NCBI GenBank assembly: GCA_950096615.1
Contig: CATNCP010000026.1
Location: 1 to 45,211, forward strand
Length of the DNA: 45,211 nucleotides
Reading direction: 5' to 3'
Source: an uncultured Kangiella sp.
GTDB taxonomy: Bacteria > Pseudomonadota > Gammaproteobacteria > Enterobacterales > Kangiellaceae
Shown: positions 1 through 8,700 of the stretch, one piece after another
Layout: every line of letters begins with the position of its first letter
Numbering within the stretch: position 1 is the first letter of the stretch
The notes under the pieces: generated by a model
What the model was told of the DNA's origin: nothing
Databases searched by the model: none
Seen by the model: the letters and a program-made list of their open reading frames with translations, nothing else
Translations under genes and position numbers: made by a program

Positions 1-37
1 GATATTTTTTGTGAAAGTGCGAAATTATAGCGAATTT

Positions 38-69
38 GGCGAAAAACAGTAGTTATTTCGCCGTTTTTT
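38..69 (+). terminator. Hairpin with T-run at the left edge
   Basis: GGCGAAA (38-44) pairs with TTTCGCC (56-62) and is followed on the plus strand by GTTTTTT. It looks like an intrinsic terminator for a plus-strand transcript entering from the left. An A-rich stretch precedes the stem, so it could partly work in both directions. Confidence 0.45.
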
Positions 70-80
70 CAGAAATTTTA

Positions 81-93
81 GGGCAAGACGCCC
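81..93 (-). terminator. Weak hairpin after ispG
   Basis: On the minus strand GGGC and GCCC enclose a five-base loop about 17 bases after the ispG stop, followed by TAAAATTT. The stem is short, so it may only attenuate transcription; hisS often follows ispG in related genomes but would lie outside this window. Confidence 0.35.
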
Positions 94-109
94 ACTATCC
101 AGATAATAA

Positions 110-1249
110 TTATTTAACTTCTTCGATAGGTAACTGTTCAGCACCCTTAGTTTTTTCGTCTGTCTGTTCTTTTTTAGCGGCAATTTGAGCACGAATTCGG
201 GCTTCCAACTCATCAACTAAGTCTTCATTCGCTACCTTATGGCTCTTTTCACCGTCTTGGTACAACATGCTCTTTTTAAAGCCTCCAGTTAAGCCAACAG
301 ACACCTCTTTGGCTTCTCCTGGACCATTAACCACACAGCCAATGACAGCGACATCTAAATGCTCATTAACATCCTCAAGACGCTCTTCGAGAGCGTTGAC
401 GGTCTTAATCACATCAAACTGTTGACGCGAACACGACGGGCACGCAATAAGGTTAATGCCACGTTGACGCAAGCCTAAGCTTTTTAAAATATCAAAGCCC
501 ACTTTAACCTCTTCCACCGGATCCGCGGCCAGCGAGATCCGAATGGTGTCACCAATGCCCTCTGCCAAGAGCATTCCTAACCCGACCGATGACTTCACCG
601 TGCCAGAGCGGAAACTGCCAGCTTCAGTAATCCCTAAGTGTAAAGGGTTATCAATCTCTTTAGCCAAAATTCGGTAAGCCGCCACTGTCATGTAAACATC
701 TGACGCCTTTAGGCTGATTTTGTAATCTTTAAAGTTATAGCGCTCTAAAATCTCGATATGGCGATAAGCTGACTCAACCAATGCCTCTGGCGTCGGCTCA
801 CCGTATTTCTCTTGAAGATCTTTCTCTAGAGAACCAGCATTAACCCCAATACGAATCGGAATATTACGAGCTTTCGCCGCATCAACCACAGCTTTCACAC
901 GCTCTTCAGCGCCAATGTTACCGGGATTAATGCGCAGACAGTCAACCCCATACTCAGCGACCTTCAGGGCAATTCGGTAATCAAAATGAATATCCGCAAC
1001 CAAAGGAACTGGAGACTGCTGTTTAATGTCTTTAAACGCTTCTGCTGCTTTCATCGTTGGCACTGACACTCGAACGATGTCAGCTCCAGTATTAGCAAGC
1101 GCTTGTATCTGTTTCACTGTTGCTTCAACATCGTTGGTATCAGTATTGGTCATACTCTGTACTGCAATCGGCGCATTACCACCTACCGGCACGTTACCAA
1201 CCATAATTTGACGGGACTTACGACGTTGAATCCAAGAAGGGTTATTCAT
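110..1249 (-). CDS. ispG: 4-hydroxy-3-methylbut-2-enyl diphosphate synthase (flavodoxin)
   Basis: IspG (GcpE) converts MEcPP to HMBPP in the non-mevalonate isoprenoid pathway, using a [4Fe-4S] cluster and flavodoxin electrons in the cytoplasm. The 379-residue protein starts with the family hallmark [16 protein letters not shown] and carries the N-terminal TIM-barrel stretch with VQSMTNTDT. Cluster ligands are visible in IACPSCSRQ near residue 270 and in [10 protein letters not shown] near residue 306. Length fits the proteobacterial family. It is the last gene of the ndk-rlmN-pilW-rodZ-ispG order, 63 bases after rodZ. The C-terminal tail is Lys/Glu-rich and variable. Identification is secure. 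Confidence 0.97.
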   Translation of the reverse strand: MNNPSWIQRRKSRQIMVGNVPVGGNAPIAVQSMTNTDTNDVEATVKQIQALANTGADIVRVSVPTMKAAEAFKDIKQQSPVPLVADIHFDYRIALKVAEYGVDCLRINPGNIGAEERVKAVVDAAKARNIPIRIGVNAGSLEKDLQEKYGEPTPEALVESAYRHIEILERYNFKDYKISLKASDVYMTVAAYRILAKEIDNPLHLGITEAGSFRSGTVKSSVGLGMLLAEGIGDTIRISLAADPVEEVKVGFDILKSLGLRQRGINLIACPSCSRQQFDVIKTVNALEERLEDVNEHLDVAVIGCVVNGPGEAKEVSVGLTGGFKKSMLYQDGEKSHKVANEDLVDELEARIRAQIAAKKEQTDEKTKGAEQLPIEEVK

Positions 1250-1312
1250 ATTACTCGATTCTCACTTGCCACAACCATGAGTGGCGAAAGATATTTATTT
1301 AAAAACAAACCG

Positions 1313-2293
1313 TTAAGCGTCGTCGCCTAACGTTAGTTTGGCAGCACGGCTGTCAGGATAATTGGACAAATCCACCGCATCACCGTTGTAGGTTAATTGT
1401 ACCGCTGAAGCCTTACCCAGGGTCAAGTTAAATGGCGCCTTTCCTGACAATTGCAAGCTAGTACCTGCCGACTTTATCCCTAAAGCAAGCACCTTATCGT
1501 TAGCATCTTGGATACGCACCCAACAGTCTCCGGTGAAGCTGATAGATAAAGCCCCTCCAGCTGATGGTTCCGCTGAGGCAGAATACGGACTGTCGATCTC
1601 TGTATCCTCTTGAGATGCTTCTGTGCTCTCGCTTGAAGAAGCATCATCACTACCTCCTAAATCTAGCTCTCCCTCGGTAGTTGCATTATTTGCCGCTGAC
1701 TCTGTACCTGAGCGAGACTCAGTGTCGACACTGATACTATCCGCACTTTGTTCTGAGTTAGTTGGCTGGCTCATTGTTAATCCGCCTTCGCTTGATGAAT
1801 CAAGCTCTAGGCCATCGCTATCAGTACTAATGGTTTGCGAATCATTGTCGCTAGGGACAAACTTTTTCCACAACTCTTTTTCCACAACCACATAATAAAT
1901 AGCAAACAATAAAGCGAGAATAATAATGGTTGTAGCAGCTTTAAAAATCCAATTACCAGAGTTTATCGGCTTATCAAGTTCCAAGCCTCCTAACTTCGGA
2001 GGTGGCGTACTAAACAGATTGTTTTTTTGGCAGAACTCTTGAAAATTAGCGCTAACATCTACGTCCTCTATTTCCAATAAGTCTGCGTAGTTCTTTAAAT
2101 AACCTCTATAAAACGTCACGGGCAGATCACCTTCGTAATCATCAGCCTCAATTTTCTTTAAGACGGACAGCGTTAACTTCAGGCGAGTTGAGACTTCTTC
2201 TAAAGATAACCCTTGTTGCTCACGAGTCTGCTTTAATAAAGCCCCAGGACCAAAACTATGGCCCTGTGACTGCTGTTCGGTTTCTTCAGTCAT
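1313..2293 (-). CDS. rodZ: Cytoskeletal cell-shape protein RodZ
   Basis: RodZ links the MreB cytoskeleton to the peptidoglycan elongation machinery. The 326-residue protein has an N-terminal HTH_25 domain (about residues 15-80, including LLKQTREQQGLSLEEVS), one transmembrane helix at about 115-137, a long acidic Ser/Thr/Glu-rich linker (about 145-230) and a C-terminal DUF4115 domain beginning near SISFTGDCWVRIQDA. That order defines the family. It lies 5 bases downstream of pilW and is probably co-transcribed with it. The low-complexity linker produces long antisense reading frames that are not genes. Confidence 0.93.
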   Translation of the reverse strand: MTEETEQQSQGHSFGPGALLKQTREQQGLSLEEVSTRLKLTLSVLKKIEADDYEGDLPVTFYRGYLKNYADLLEIEDVDVSANFQEFCQKNNLFSTPPPKLGGLELDKPINSGNWIFKAATTIIILALLFAIYYVVVEKELWKKFVPSDNDSQTISTDSDGLELDSSSEGGLTMSQPTNSEQSADSISVDTESRSGTESAANNATTEGELDLGGSDDASSSESTEASQEDTEIDSPYSASAEPSAGGALSISFTGDCWVRIQDANDKVLALGIKSAGTSLQLSGKAPFNLTLGKASAVQLTYNGDAVDLSNYPDSRAAKLTLGDDA

Positions 2294-2298
2294 ATAAT

Positions 2299-3090
2299 TT
2301 ATCGGATGTTCAGATATTCTGTTGCTTGAGGTGAGTTAGGAAAAAGCTGCATTAACTTTTCGCCATAACTTTGCATACTTCCTCTACGGTTAGTTTCTTT
2401 AGCAACTTTATAACCTAACAGTAAAGAATTTGCTGTGGGTTTTGTGCGACCTTCAAACCTGTACAAATAGTCTTCAGCACGTTTCGCATTACCCTTTTGG
2501 TAGTGCACCTGAGCCAGACCATACAATGACTTGTTTAAATTTGGGTTAAGTGTTAGCGCTTTTTCAAAATACTCTTCTGCCTGCGTAAGTTGTTTAGCGT
2601 TTACACTACAAAAACCTGCATTTTCATAAGTCTCACCCACCGACGTATAGTCTGGCTCCGAAATAGCTCTTAGAAAGTACTTAACGCCTTCCCCATACTC
2701 TTTTTTAGACTCGCACAAGAATGCGCCATAAGCATTTAGGTAGTCAGGATTATCCGGCGCTTCTCTTAAAGCCCGGCGATAGTAGTCATCGGCTTTATCG
2801 AACTCATATACTGCTTGGTAATAGTAACCCAAACCATACAAAACATCAGGCATATCAGGATCATGCTCGTAGGCTTTGACCAAATTTTGTTTGGCACGCT
2901 CCATGTAACCTCTCTCAATATATTTTAGGCCGAGCGCCAACCTGGATTGTGCAGCTTTTTTTGCATTATAGTGAGTGTCTGAAACTTCTATTCGATCATT
3001 TGTAGCTGCTTTCGTAGTCGTACGGCTTGTCGTTTGACAACCACTTACAGCAACAAGCGCTCCAAGCACAATCCAGTTAATATGCTTCAT
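2299..3090 (-). CDS. pilW: Type IV pilus biogenesis lipoprotein PilW/PilF (pilotin)
   Basis: PilW/PilF is an outer-membrane TPR lipoprotein that helps place and assemble the PilQ secretin. The 263-residue precursor has a type II signal peptide with lipobox VSGC (lipidated Cys18) followed by TPR repeats, for example LGLKYIERGYMERAKQNL and ALTLNPNLNKSLYGLAQVHY. Length matches the family. It sits between rlmN and rodZ, its usual gammaproteobacterial position. No other pilus gene is in the window, so use of type IV pili is inferred only from this gene. Confidence 0.9.
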   Translation of the reverse strand: MKHINWIVLGALVAVSGCQTTSRTTTKAATNDRIEVSDTHYNAKKAAQSRLALGLKYIERGYMERAKQNLVKAYEHDPDMPDVLYGLGYYYQAVYEFDKADDYYRRALREAPDNPDYLNAYGAFLCESKKEYGEGVKYFLRAISEPDYTSVGETYENAGFCSVNAKQLTQAEEYFEKALTLNPNLNKSLYGLAQVHYQKGNAKRAEDYLYRFEGRTKPTANSLLLGYKVAKETNRRGSMQSYGEKLMQLFPNSPQATEYLNIR

Positions 3091-3127
3091 CGATACCTAC
3101 CTGTTTTATCGTTATATTTAACTAACC

Positions 3128-4264
3128 TTATACTAGCGCCCTTACATCAATATCACCAGACTGGTGCATACGTTTTTCTTGGCGCTTGGTTTTGTCATTA
3201 ATTTTACCCGCTAGCTGTCCGCACGCAGCATCAATATCATCACCACGCGTACGTCTAACAACCACCACAAAGCCATTTCGATGTAAGTAATCACTAAAAG
3301 CATCTATGGCTTTCGTGGTTGACGTTTCGTAATGAGTCTGTGGAAACGGGTTGAAAGGAATTAGATTAATCTTACAGGGCGTATTTTTCAATAGCTTAGC
3401 TAACTGTTTCGCGTGTTCTATGCTGTCGTTAACATCTTTAAGCATGACATACTCAATAGTTACCTTACGAGCCGCGTTGGACTTTTCCATATAGCGGTGC
3501 ACACTCGCCATAAATTCTTTGATGGGATATTTCTTATTAATAGGCACTAAAACATCACGCAACTCATCATTCGGCGCATGTAAAGAGATTGCCAAAGCCA
3601 CATCAATATCATCGCCCATGCGATCCAGCTGTGGCACCATGCCCGAAGTACTCAGTGTGACACGGCGTTTAGAAAGACCATAAGCATAATCATCCAACAT
3701 CAAATGCATTGAGTTAATCACAGGTTGGTAATTCGCCAAAGGCTCGCCCATTCCCATCATGACAACATTTGTCACAGCTCTATCGTCGCTTTTATGTTTG
3801 CCATTCAAATAACGAGCTGCATGCCACACCTGACCAATAATTTCTGCTGTGCTTAAGTTGCGGTTAAAACCCTGATAGCCGGTTGAGCAAAAGCTGCACT
3901 CAAGCGCACAGCCGACTTGTGACGACACGCATAAAGTGCCACGATGACGCTCTGGAATAAAGACCGTCTCGATGGCCTGCCCACCTGGAATTTTTAAAGC
4001 CCACTTAATAGTGCCGTCGCTCGACTCCTGAACACTCAATACTTCAGGACCTTCTATTACTGCAACATCGGAGAGCTTTTGGCGGCTAGCCTTACTGATA
4101 TTGGTCATTTCGTCGAAGTTATCAACGCCGAACTGGTGAATCCACTTCATAACCTGCTGAGCACGAAATGGCTTTTCACCAAGCTCAATAAAGAACTCGA
4201 CCATTTCATCGCGCGTCAGGTTGAGTAGGTTGGTTTTTTCGTTAACCGGTTTAGAGTTACTCAT
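3128..4264 (-). CDS. rlmN: Dual-specificity 23S rRNA/tRNA m2A methyltransferase RlmN
   Basis: RlmN is a radical-SAM enzyme that makes 2-methyladenosine at A2503 of 23S rRNA and at A37 of some tRNAs. The 378-residue protein has the radical-SAM cysteines C119, C123 and C126 in [15 protein letters not shown]. The conserved second catalytic cysteine is C348 in [11 protein letters not shown], next to the [15 protein letters not shown] hallmark that separates RlmN from Cfr. It lies upstream of pilW. The start ATG at 4264 gives the usual N-terminus. Confidence 0.97.
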   Translation of the reverse strand: MSNSKPVNEKTNLLNLTRDEMVEFFIELGEKPFRAQQVMKWIHQFGVDNFDEMTNISKASRQKLSDVAVIEGPEVLSVQESSDGTIKWALKIPGGQAIETVFIPERHRGTLCVSSQVGCALECSFCSTGYQGFNRNLSTAEIIGQVWHAARYLNGKHKSDDRAVTNVVMMGMGEPLANYQPVINSMHLMLDDYAYGLSKRRVTLSTSGMVPQLDRMGDDIDVALAISLHAPNDELRDVLVPINKKYPIKEFMASVHRYMEKSNAARKVTIEYVMLKDVNDSIEHAKQLAKLLKNTPCKINLIPFNPFPQTHYETSTTKAIDAFSDYLHRNGFVVVVRRTRGDDIDAACGQLAGKINDKTKRQEKRMHQSGDIDVRALV

Positions 4265-4324
4265 TAGGAATACCTTTTTGCGATTCTAACGTCTTTGATT
4301 TTGCCCTAACTTTGTTAAAGGCTC

Positions 4325-4371
4325 GCAAAAAATACTCACTTACCCGCCATAGGTAAGCTCCATCTTTTTGC
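4325..4371 (-). repeat. Palindromic core repeat, copy D (diverged)
   Basis: Plus-strand CTCACTTACC (4335-4344) and GGTAAGCTCC (4352-4361) match the reverse complement of the core seen at 7887-7909, 24027-24049 and 24903-24926. The arms GCAAAAA (4325-4331) and TTTTTGC (4365-4371) are complementary to each other but unrelated to the arms of the other copies. It lies 60 bases upstream of rlmN, in the gap after ndk. Confidence 0.6.
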
Positions 4372-4525
4372 TCCCTTATGCCTCGTTATGGCTGCATCAA
4401 AAACATTATAGATTTGTAGTGACCGATTATGATCACTTAATCTGTACAAATTTTACGCTATTCTAGGCTTTTACAGCACTAATAGCAAAATAACAAAGCT
4501 CCATGCCTCTAAGCTAAGTACCTAA

Positions 4526-4672
4526 CTTGAGGAAAGAGCTCTTCTACCCCGTAATATTAAGCCGAAAAACAATGAAACCATAGCAAATCAAATCTTGGAT
4601 GATTTGATTAGTGAAATTCAAGCCATGGAAGGACTGTATTTCACGGTGCGTAAAATGGATGAATTGTTATGA
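4526..4672 (+). pseudogene. Possible C-terminal coding remnant (unidentified)
   Basis: An open frame runs from after an in-frame stop at 4523-4525 to TGA at 4670-4672. It encodes LEERALLPRNIKPKNNETI followed by ANQILDDLISEIQAMEGLY and ends in KMDELL. Composition looks protein-like (helical, charged, no low complexity), but there is no good upstream start or ribosome binding site. It may be the 3' end of a lost gene. I do not recognise the family. The ndk-rlmN gap is otherwise without genes: it holds the copy D palindrome at 4325-4371 and the hairpin at 4721-4754. Confidence 0.3.
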
Positions 4673-4720
4673 GGGAAGTCATGCTTGCATGACCTTTATA
4701 TTGGGGTGGCCTTCTCTTTG

Positions 4721-4754
4721 GCTACTTTCTCTTGGCCACGCAAGAGAAAGTAGC
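4721..4754. repeat. 14-bp perfect inverted repeat downstream of ndk
   Basis: GCTACTTTCTCTTG (4721-4734) and CAAGAGAAAGTAGC (4741-4754) are exact reverse complements around a GCCACG loop. It lies 28 bases past the ndk stop. There is no T-run on the minus strand, so it is more likely an mRNA 3'-end stabilising hairpin or a dispersed palindrome than a classical terminator. A similar-looking hairpin is, from memory, common in other Proteobacteria and often mis-translated into short proteins. Confidence 0.6.
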
Positions 4755-4781
4755 TCGCTGAGAAGCGAAATAAGAACTAAA

Positions 4782-5213
4782 TTATCGAGTGCGTGGACAA
4801 ATTTCGTCAGCACTGAAGAAATAGCTAATCTCACGCTCTGCTGATTCTGGGCTATCAGAACCGTGCGCCGCGTTTTCGTCTACTGATACCGCGTAGTCTG
4901 CGCGAATTGTACCGCGCAGTGCTTCAGCTGGGTTTGTAGCGCCCATGATTTCACGGTTAGCTTTAATAGCGTTCTCGCCTTCAAGCACTTGAACCATCAC
5001 AGGACCAGACGTCATGAAGTCTACCAATGCGCCGAAGAAAGGACGCTCTTTGTGCTCAGCGTAGAAACCTTCTGCTTTTTCACGAGACAAGTGAATCATT
5101 TTTGACGCAACGATGCGAAGATCTGCACGCTCGAAACGTGAGTAGATTTCACCAATAACGTTTTTTGCTACTGCGTCAGGTTTTACGATAGAAAAAGTAC
5201 GTTCAACAGCCAT
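4782..5213 (-). CDS. ndk: Nucleoside diphosphate kinase
   Basis: Ndk transfers the gamma-phosphate from ATP to NDPs through a phosphohistidine, balancing NTP and dNTP pools. Starting at ATG 5213 ([15 protein letters not shown]) gives 143 residues, the normal length; the longer frame would add four residues not seen in the family. The active-site histidine is H117 in [12 protein letters not shown]. Other conserved elements are RGTIRADYA and the C-terminal EICPRTR. It stands first in the ndk-rlmN-pilW-rodZ-ispG order, with about 520 bases separating it from rlmN. Confidence 0.96.
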   Translation of the reverse strand: MAVERTFSIVKPDAVAKNVIGEIYSRFERADLRIVASKMIHLSREKAEGFYAEHKERPFFGALVDFMTSGPVMVQVLEGENAIKANREIMGATNPAEALRGTIRADYAVSVDENAAHGSDSPESAEREISYFFSADEICPRTR

Positions 5214-5345
5214 TTTAGACTCCAATAATAGTTTAAAAACAATAAAATCAATAAGTTGCCAAGAATTTCTCTCAGCAAAGCCCGCGCTTAAGCAGACTTT
5301 TAAATTCGTGTCACCAATATCGCGTTAGCAATAACCAGTGTTAAA

Positions 5346-5373
5346 AAAGGGGATAGCCTTGGCTAACCCCTTT
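5346..5373 (-). terminator. Strong intrinsic terminator after the BsuPI-domain gene
   Basis: AAAGGGGATAGCC (5346-5358) and GGCTAACCCCTTT (5361-5373) form a 13-bp stem with one mismatch and a 2-base loop. Read on the minus strand it is followed by a T-run, about 60 bases past the stop at 5432. Confidence 0.85.
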
Positions 5374-5431
5374 AAAATCGCGCGTATTATACTGAATGTG
5401 TATTATTTGGGCAATGCTCAGCACCTGCAAA

Positions 5432-6412
5432 TTAGTAATGAGTCATCATATTATCCAAGTGCAGCACTGACTCTGAGCTGAGTGGTATGTGGCTAAAGCT
5501 ACTGGCTTCTGGAGCAAGGCTTCCCTTAATCTCAATCTTTATTTTATAAGAACCAATATCTAAAGGTTGCCCATCAAGATCTTTTAGTTCCAACTCTCCG
5601 CCAAACCTTTCTGCTTCACCCGGTTTTATCTCCATAGAGTGCAGTGCTTGGGTGAACATCCTATCTGATGACCACAATGTCACTAACTTGTCTTGATCAT
5701 CGTATAAGTAAATCTCAAAGGTTTGCCCTGACGTAAAGTCCAGAATCAGAGTTTGGCTAGAGTGATTAGCCAACGTAATAGAAGCTTCTACACTTTTTTG
5801 TTGATTCAGCATCACAGTTTCGATGGGAAACTGTGCGGAAAGCTCAATTCCACTTTGATTCGGTAATGTCATGCCTTCTACCTTAGCATGCTCTAACTCA
5901 AATTCAACCACACCTAATACTGAATCCTGAGTCCACTTCACCAGTCCAACTTCAGGAGAAAACCAAGCACTTTTTAGGCCTGCATCGAAGCAATAACCGG
6001 TAAAATCCAGCTTCACTAGATCGTTAAAATCACCAGCCGCGGATAGTAAGCTCGCTTCTTTATTTGATAGCACCGCCTTATCGGTGCAGCCATCAATATT
6101 AACTTGGTACTCTGTACCCACCGGGTCGCTGCTATCAAGTAACATCTCCAGCTCCTGCGACTCATTTAACCAATAAACTTGATTGCCATTATTTGACACC
6201 CATAGCCATTGATTCTGTTGCCCAAAGAAGCTCGAATACTGCTTCCAGTTCGCCCCCATAGTTTCTATTATCCCAACACTAACAACCTCGCCTTGTGAGC
6301 TTTTATAGCTGCGATAATCTGCAGGTGAAGTCATGACGAAATTATTCGCCGCTGCCGTGCCTGATAGTAAAACTGTGGATAGTCCAAGTGTGATCTTTTG
6401 GTAAATGTTCAT
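5432..6412 (-). CDS. Secreted protein with C-terminal BsuPI-like domain
   Basis: The chosen start is ATG 6412, preceded by a GGAG ribosome binding site. It gives a clean signal peptide (MNIYQKITLGLSTVLLSGTA, cleavage near AAA-NN), while the upstream in-frame ATG at 6493 would bury the signal. The mature protein is about 300 residues. The last third resembles the BsuPI domain (PF12690 type): LILDFTSGQTFEIYLYDDQ, the WSSDRMFTQAL motif and a pro-Gly turn before GELELKD. Bacillus BsuPI inhibits an intracellular protease; here an exported protein uses the fold, so a role in protein binding is only a guess. The gene stands alone with its own terminator. Confidence 0.75.
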   Translation of the reverse strand: MNIYQKITLGLSTVLLSGTAAANNFVMTSPADYRSYKSSQGEVVSVGIIETMGANWKQYSSFFGQQNQWLWVSNNGNQVYWLNESQELEMLLDSSDPVGTEYQVNIDGCTDKAVLSNKEASLLSAAGDFNDLVKLDFTGYCFDAGLKSAWFSPEVGLVKWTQDSVLGVVEFELEHAKVEGMTLPNQSGIELSAQFPIETVMLNQQKSVEASITLANHSSQTLILDFTSGQTFEIYLYDDQDKLVTLWSSDRMFTQALHSMEIKPGEAERFGGELELKDLDGQPLDIGSYKIKIEIKGSLAPEASSFSHIPLSSESVLHLDNMMTHY

Positions 6413-6725
6413 AATATCTCCTTCAAAATAATTGGGTGATTGCTCATAGCGAGACCAATTATTGATAAGGAGGCTTTGTTTTCCAGTGAACAAATTTTGA
6501 CGTTTGTGACAGATTTATTTACCTAGGAATAAATCCTAGATTTCTCGATACTTTAAAGAGGGTTTTCTATTGCTGTGGCGAGTATGACATTTTATTGACG
6601 GCATAAAAAAACGAAGAATGACTCAGAATACCTGCTTAAAAAAAGAGCAAGTCTAATGCCGCTTTAATGTTTGTTATGGGTATTGTCGGTTATAGATTGA
6701 GGGGATTAATTACTTTTGGGTACTT

Positions 6726-7409
6726 TCATTGGTAGATAGTTGGATCTTTAAAGCCTTGAGCCTCAAAGCCTTGGCGTCGTAGCACACAAGAATCACACTC
6801 ACCACAAGCCTTGCCTTCATTATCCGCGTCGTAGCAAGAAACGGTTACGGCATAGTCAACGCCTAACTCAATGCCTTTAGCGATAATTTGAGCTTTGGTC
6901 ATATCAATCAAAGGCGCATCGATGTGAACTTTACCCCCCTCAACACCAGCTTTAGTCGCTAGGTTCGCCATATCTTCGAATGCTTGTATAAACTCAGGAC
7001 GGCAATCAGGGTAACCTGAATAATCTACCGCATTAACACCGACAAAGATGTGGTCAGCCTTTAAGACTTCAGCCCAGCCAAGTGCGATCGATAAAAAGAC
7101 GGTATTTCGGGCAGGCACATAAGTGACAGGGATAGATTCTTCAGAAGCGATAGCTTCCCCAGTCGGCACATCAATAGAATGATCCGTTAAAGCCGAACCA
7201 CCTATTTCCGACATATCTAAATTAACTTCGATATGTTTCTTCGCGCCAAATTGAGCTGACACCTTCTTCGCAGCTTTTAACTCAGCAACTGTGCGCTGAC
7301 CATAATTAAAGCTCATGGTGTAGCACTCAAAACCGCGATCTTTAGCCATAGCTAAAGCCGTTGTTGAGTCTAAACCACCAGAAAGTAATATTACTGCTCG
7401 CTTTGTCAT
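6726..7409 (-). CDS. queC: 7-cyano-7-deazaguanine synthase QueC
   Basis: QueC makes preQ0 from 7-carboxy-7-deazaguanine using ammonia and ATP, the step after QueE in queuosine synthesis. The N-terminus has the PP-loop motif [13 protein letters not shown]. The zinc-binding cysteines lie near the C-terminus in [19 protein letters not shown] place the start at ATG 7409, giving [12 protein letters not shown] as in relatives; a GTG at 7418 would add three residues. queE lies upstream in the same direction but is separated by 546 bases holding two repeat elements. No preQ1 riboswitch was recognised upstream. Confidence 0.95.
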   Translation of the reverse strand: MTKRAVILLSGGLDSTTALAMAKDRGFECYTMSFNYGQRTVAELKAAKKVSAQFGAKKHIEVNLDMSEIGGSALTDHSIDVPTGEAIASEESIPVTYVPARNTVFLSIALGWAEVLKADHIFVGVNAVDYSGYPDCRPEFIQAFEDMANLATKAGVEGGKVHIDAPLIDMTKAQIIAKGIELGVDYAVTVSCYDADNEGKACGECDSCVLRRQGFEAQGFKDPTIYQ

Positions 7410-7484
7410 GTTTTTCACTTTTAATATTCAATAATTAAATTGAGCTTAACAGATTAGATGTATGATAGTGCCAAGCTATCTTAT

Positions 7485-7661
7485 GTTCATTTTTTGAACG
7501 AGCAAAAAACGAACCAAAAAACTCGCCCCAAAAGTTAGGCGCTTCGCGCTCCCCTCATTATTAAAAATTATTCAACGTGCCACAAAACGAAACCTCCATG
7601 TTTCGTTTTTGCTAAATTGGGCTATCCCTGCCCAATTTACACTATAATTTAGAATAATGAG
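7485..7661 (+). repeat. Four-hairpin dispersed element, copy A
   Basis: About 177 bases closely matching 23703-23881. The internal hairpins are GTTCA/TGAAC (7485-7499), GGCGC-ttc-GCGCT (7538-7550), CGAAAC/GTTTCG (7588-7605) and TAAATTGGGC/GCCCAATTTA (7613-7639, 10 bp perfect). It occupies the queE-queC gap. The short open frame through it (7572-7826, minus) has no protein-like features. The rest of the gap holds a 7-bp inverted repeat, ACTGTAG/CTACAGT, near 7770, and the palindrome at 7872-7924. Confidence 0.85.
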
Positions 7662-7871
7662 ACAAACTTTTACGGGTAATTTTGGTGCTAATATTAAGCT
7701 AAAAATACCAATAATACTTCCAGAGCTATCTGAGGACGAGAATACTATTTGCCAATAGCTCCACACAAAACTGTAGATATTAGCGCTACAGTTGGAAGCA
7801 GGAAATAAACCCGCCTGCACGGTCAAATAGCACTGTTTGAGGAAGGAAAAATTCTTTTAGGCAAGGCTTTC

Positions 7872-7924
7872 GGCTCAAATAGAACCGCAGTTTACCATAA
7901 GTAAATGAGGACGCTATTTGAGCC
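7872..7924 (+). repeat. Palindromic core repeat, copy A
   Basis: The core GCAGTTTAC (7887-7895) and GTAAATGAG (7901-7909) is enclosed by an 11-bp perfect inverted repeat, GGCTCAAATAG (7872-7882) and CTATTTGAGCC (7914-7924). It lies 32 bases past the queE stop. The core is shared with copies at 24027-24049, 24903-24926 (inverted) and 4335-4361 (inverted, diverged); the arms are not. Confidence 0.85.
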
Positions 7925-7955
7925 GTATAACGCAGCATAAAAGGATTTTAAGCCC

Positions 7956-8597
7956 TCAAACCCCTGTACGCTCACCCCAGATGATCTTATGCAACTGCAC
8001 CTGCATTCTAACCTTTAAGCGATCCTTCAAGATCCACTCCGCCAAGTCAGCATACTCTACTTGGCCGTAACTTGGTGAAAACAACACTTCACACTTATCC
8101 GTGAGGTTATATTTATCAACCGTCATTTTACACCAGTCATAATCCTTACGACTGCAAATGACAAACTTGACCTGATCTGTTGGTTTCAAGTAATCAATGT
8201 TTTCGTAAAGATTGCGCGACATCTCACCTGAATCCGGTGTTTTGAGGTCCATCACCACCATCACGCGCTTATCAAGCACTGAAATATCATGAGCACCACC
8301 CGTCTCTGTGGAGACGCTATAACCTTTTTCGCATAGCAGGTGATAAAACTCGAAAGCTCTTTTTTGGGCCAGTGGCTCGCCGCCTGTCATACAAATGTGT
8401 TGACAGTTATACTGCTCTATATTAGCCAGTATTTCCTCATAGCTCATCCACTCCCCTCCCCCAAAAGCATAATCAGTGTCACAGTAAGTGCAACGCAGAG
8501 GACAGCCTGTGAGGCGCACAAATACCGTTGGCAAACCTACGGTTAAGCTTTCGCCTTGTAAAGAATGGAAAATTTCAGTGATTCGTAATTTGCTCAA
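7956..8597 (-). CDS. queE: 7-carboxy-7-deazaguanine synthase QueE
   Basis: QueE is a radical-SAM enzyme converting 6-carboxytetrahydropterin into 7-carboxy-7-deazaguanine. The 213-residue protein begins with ITEIFHSLQGESLTVGLPTVFVRL, the family signature, here split as ITEIFHSLQGES and LPTVFVRL. The cluster cysteines C32, C36 and C39 are in CPLRCTYCD. The SAM-binding MTGGEPL motif follows. The C-terminal part (YGQVEYADLAEWILKDRL) matches the Burkholderia/marine gamma type. It follows the tol-pal genes, separated from cpoB by a terminator. Confidence 0.95.
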   Translation of the reverse strand: MSKLRITEIFHSLQGESLTVGLPTVFVRLTGCPLRCTYCDTDYAFGGGEWMSYEEILANIEQYNCQHICMTGGEPLAQKRAFEFYHLLCEKGYSVSTETGGAHDISVLDKRVMVVMDLKTPDSGEMSRNLYENIDYLKPTDQVKFVICSRKDYDWCKMTVDKYNLTDKCEVLFSPSYGQVEYADLAEWILKDRLKVRMQVQLHKIIWGERTGV

Positions 8598-8645
8598 AGT
8601 GAACCTAAATACAGGGAATAGACTAGAAATTGTGCGGATTGTAAC

Positions 8646-8673
8646 AAAAAAGCTGCCTAAATAGACAGCTTTT
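8646..8673 (-). terminator. Terminator of the tol-pal-cpoB operon
   Basis: AAAAGCTG (8648-8655) and CAGCTTTT (8666-8673) form the stem. On the minus strand it is followed by a run of six T. It lies 28 bases past the cpoB stop and upstream of queE. Confidence 0.8.
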
Positions 8674-8700
8674 CAATCGATATCAAAGTTAATTAGTTGT

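Noticed and set aside
25-216. 63-codon minus-strand frame past ispG
   Set aside because: It starts inside ispG in another frame and shows only Lys/Asn/Leu low complexity from A/T-rich sequence.
4611-4844. 77-codon plus-strand frame with LWLLSLGHARESS
   Set aside because: It translates the perfect hairpin at 4721-4754 and then runs into the antisense of ndk; this kind of sequence is a familiar annotation artefact.
7410-7484. preQ1 riboswitch upstream of queC
   Set aside because: No preQ1-I hairpin with A-rich tail or preQ1-II pattern could be found in the short leader.
7572-7826. 84-codon minus-strand frame in the queE-queC gap
   Set aside because: It lies across the four-hairpin element; the other copy of that element does not keep the frame, and there is no ribosome binding site.
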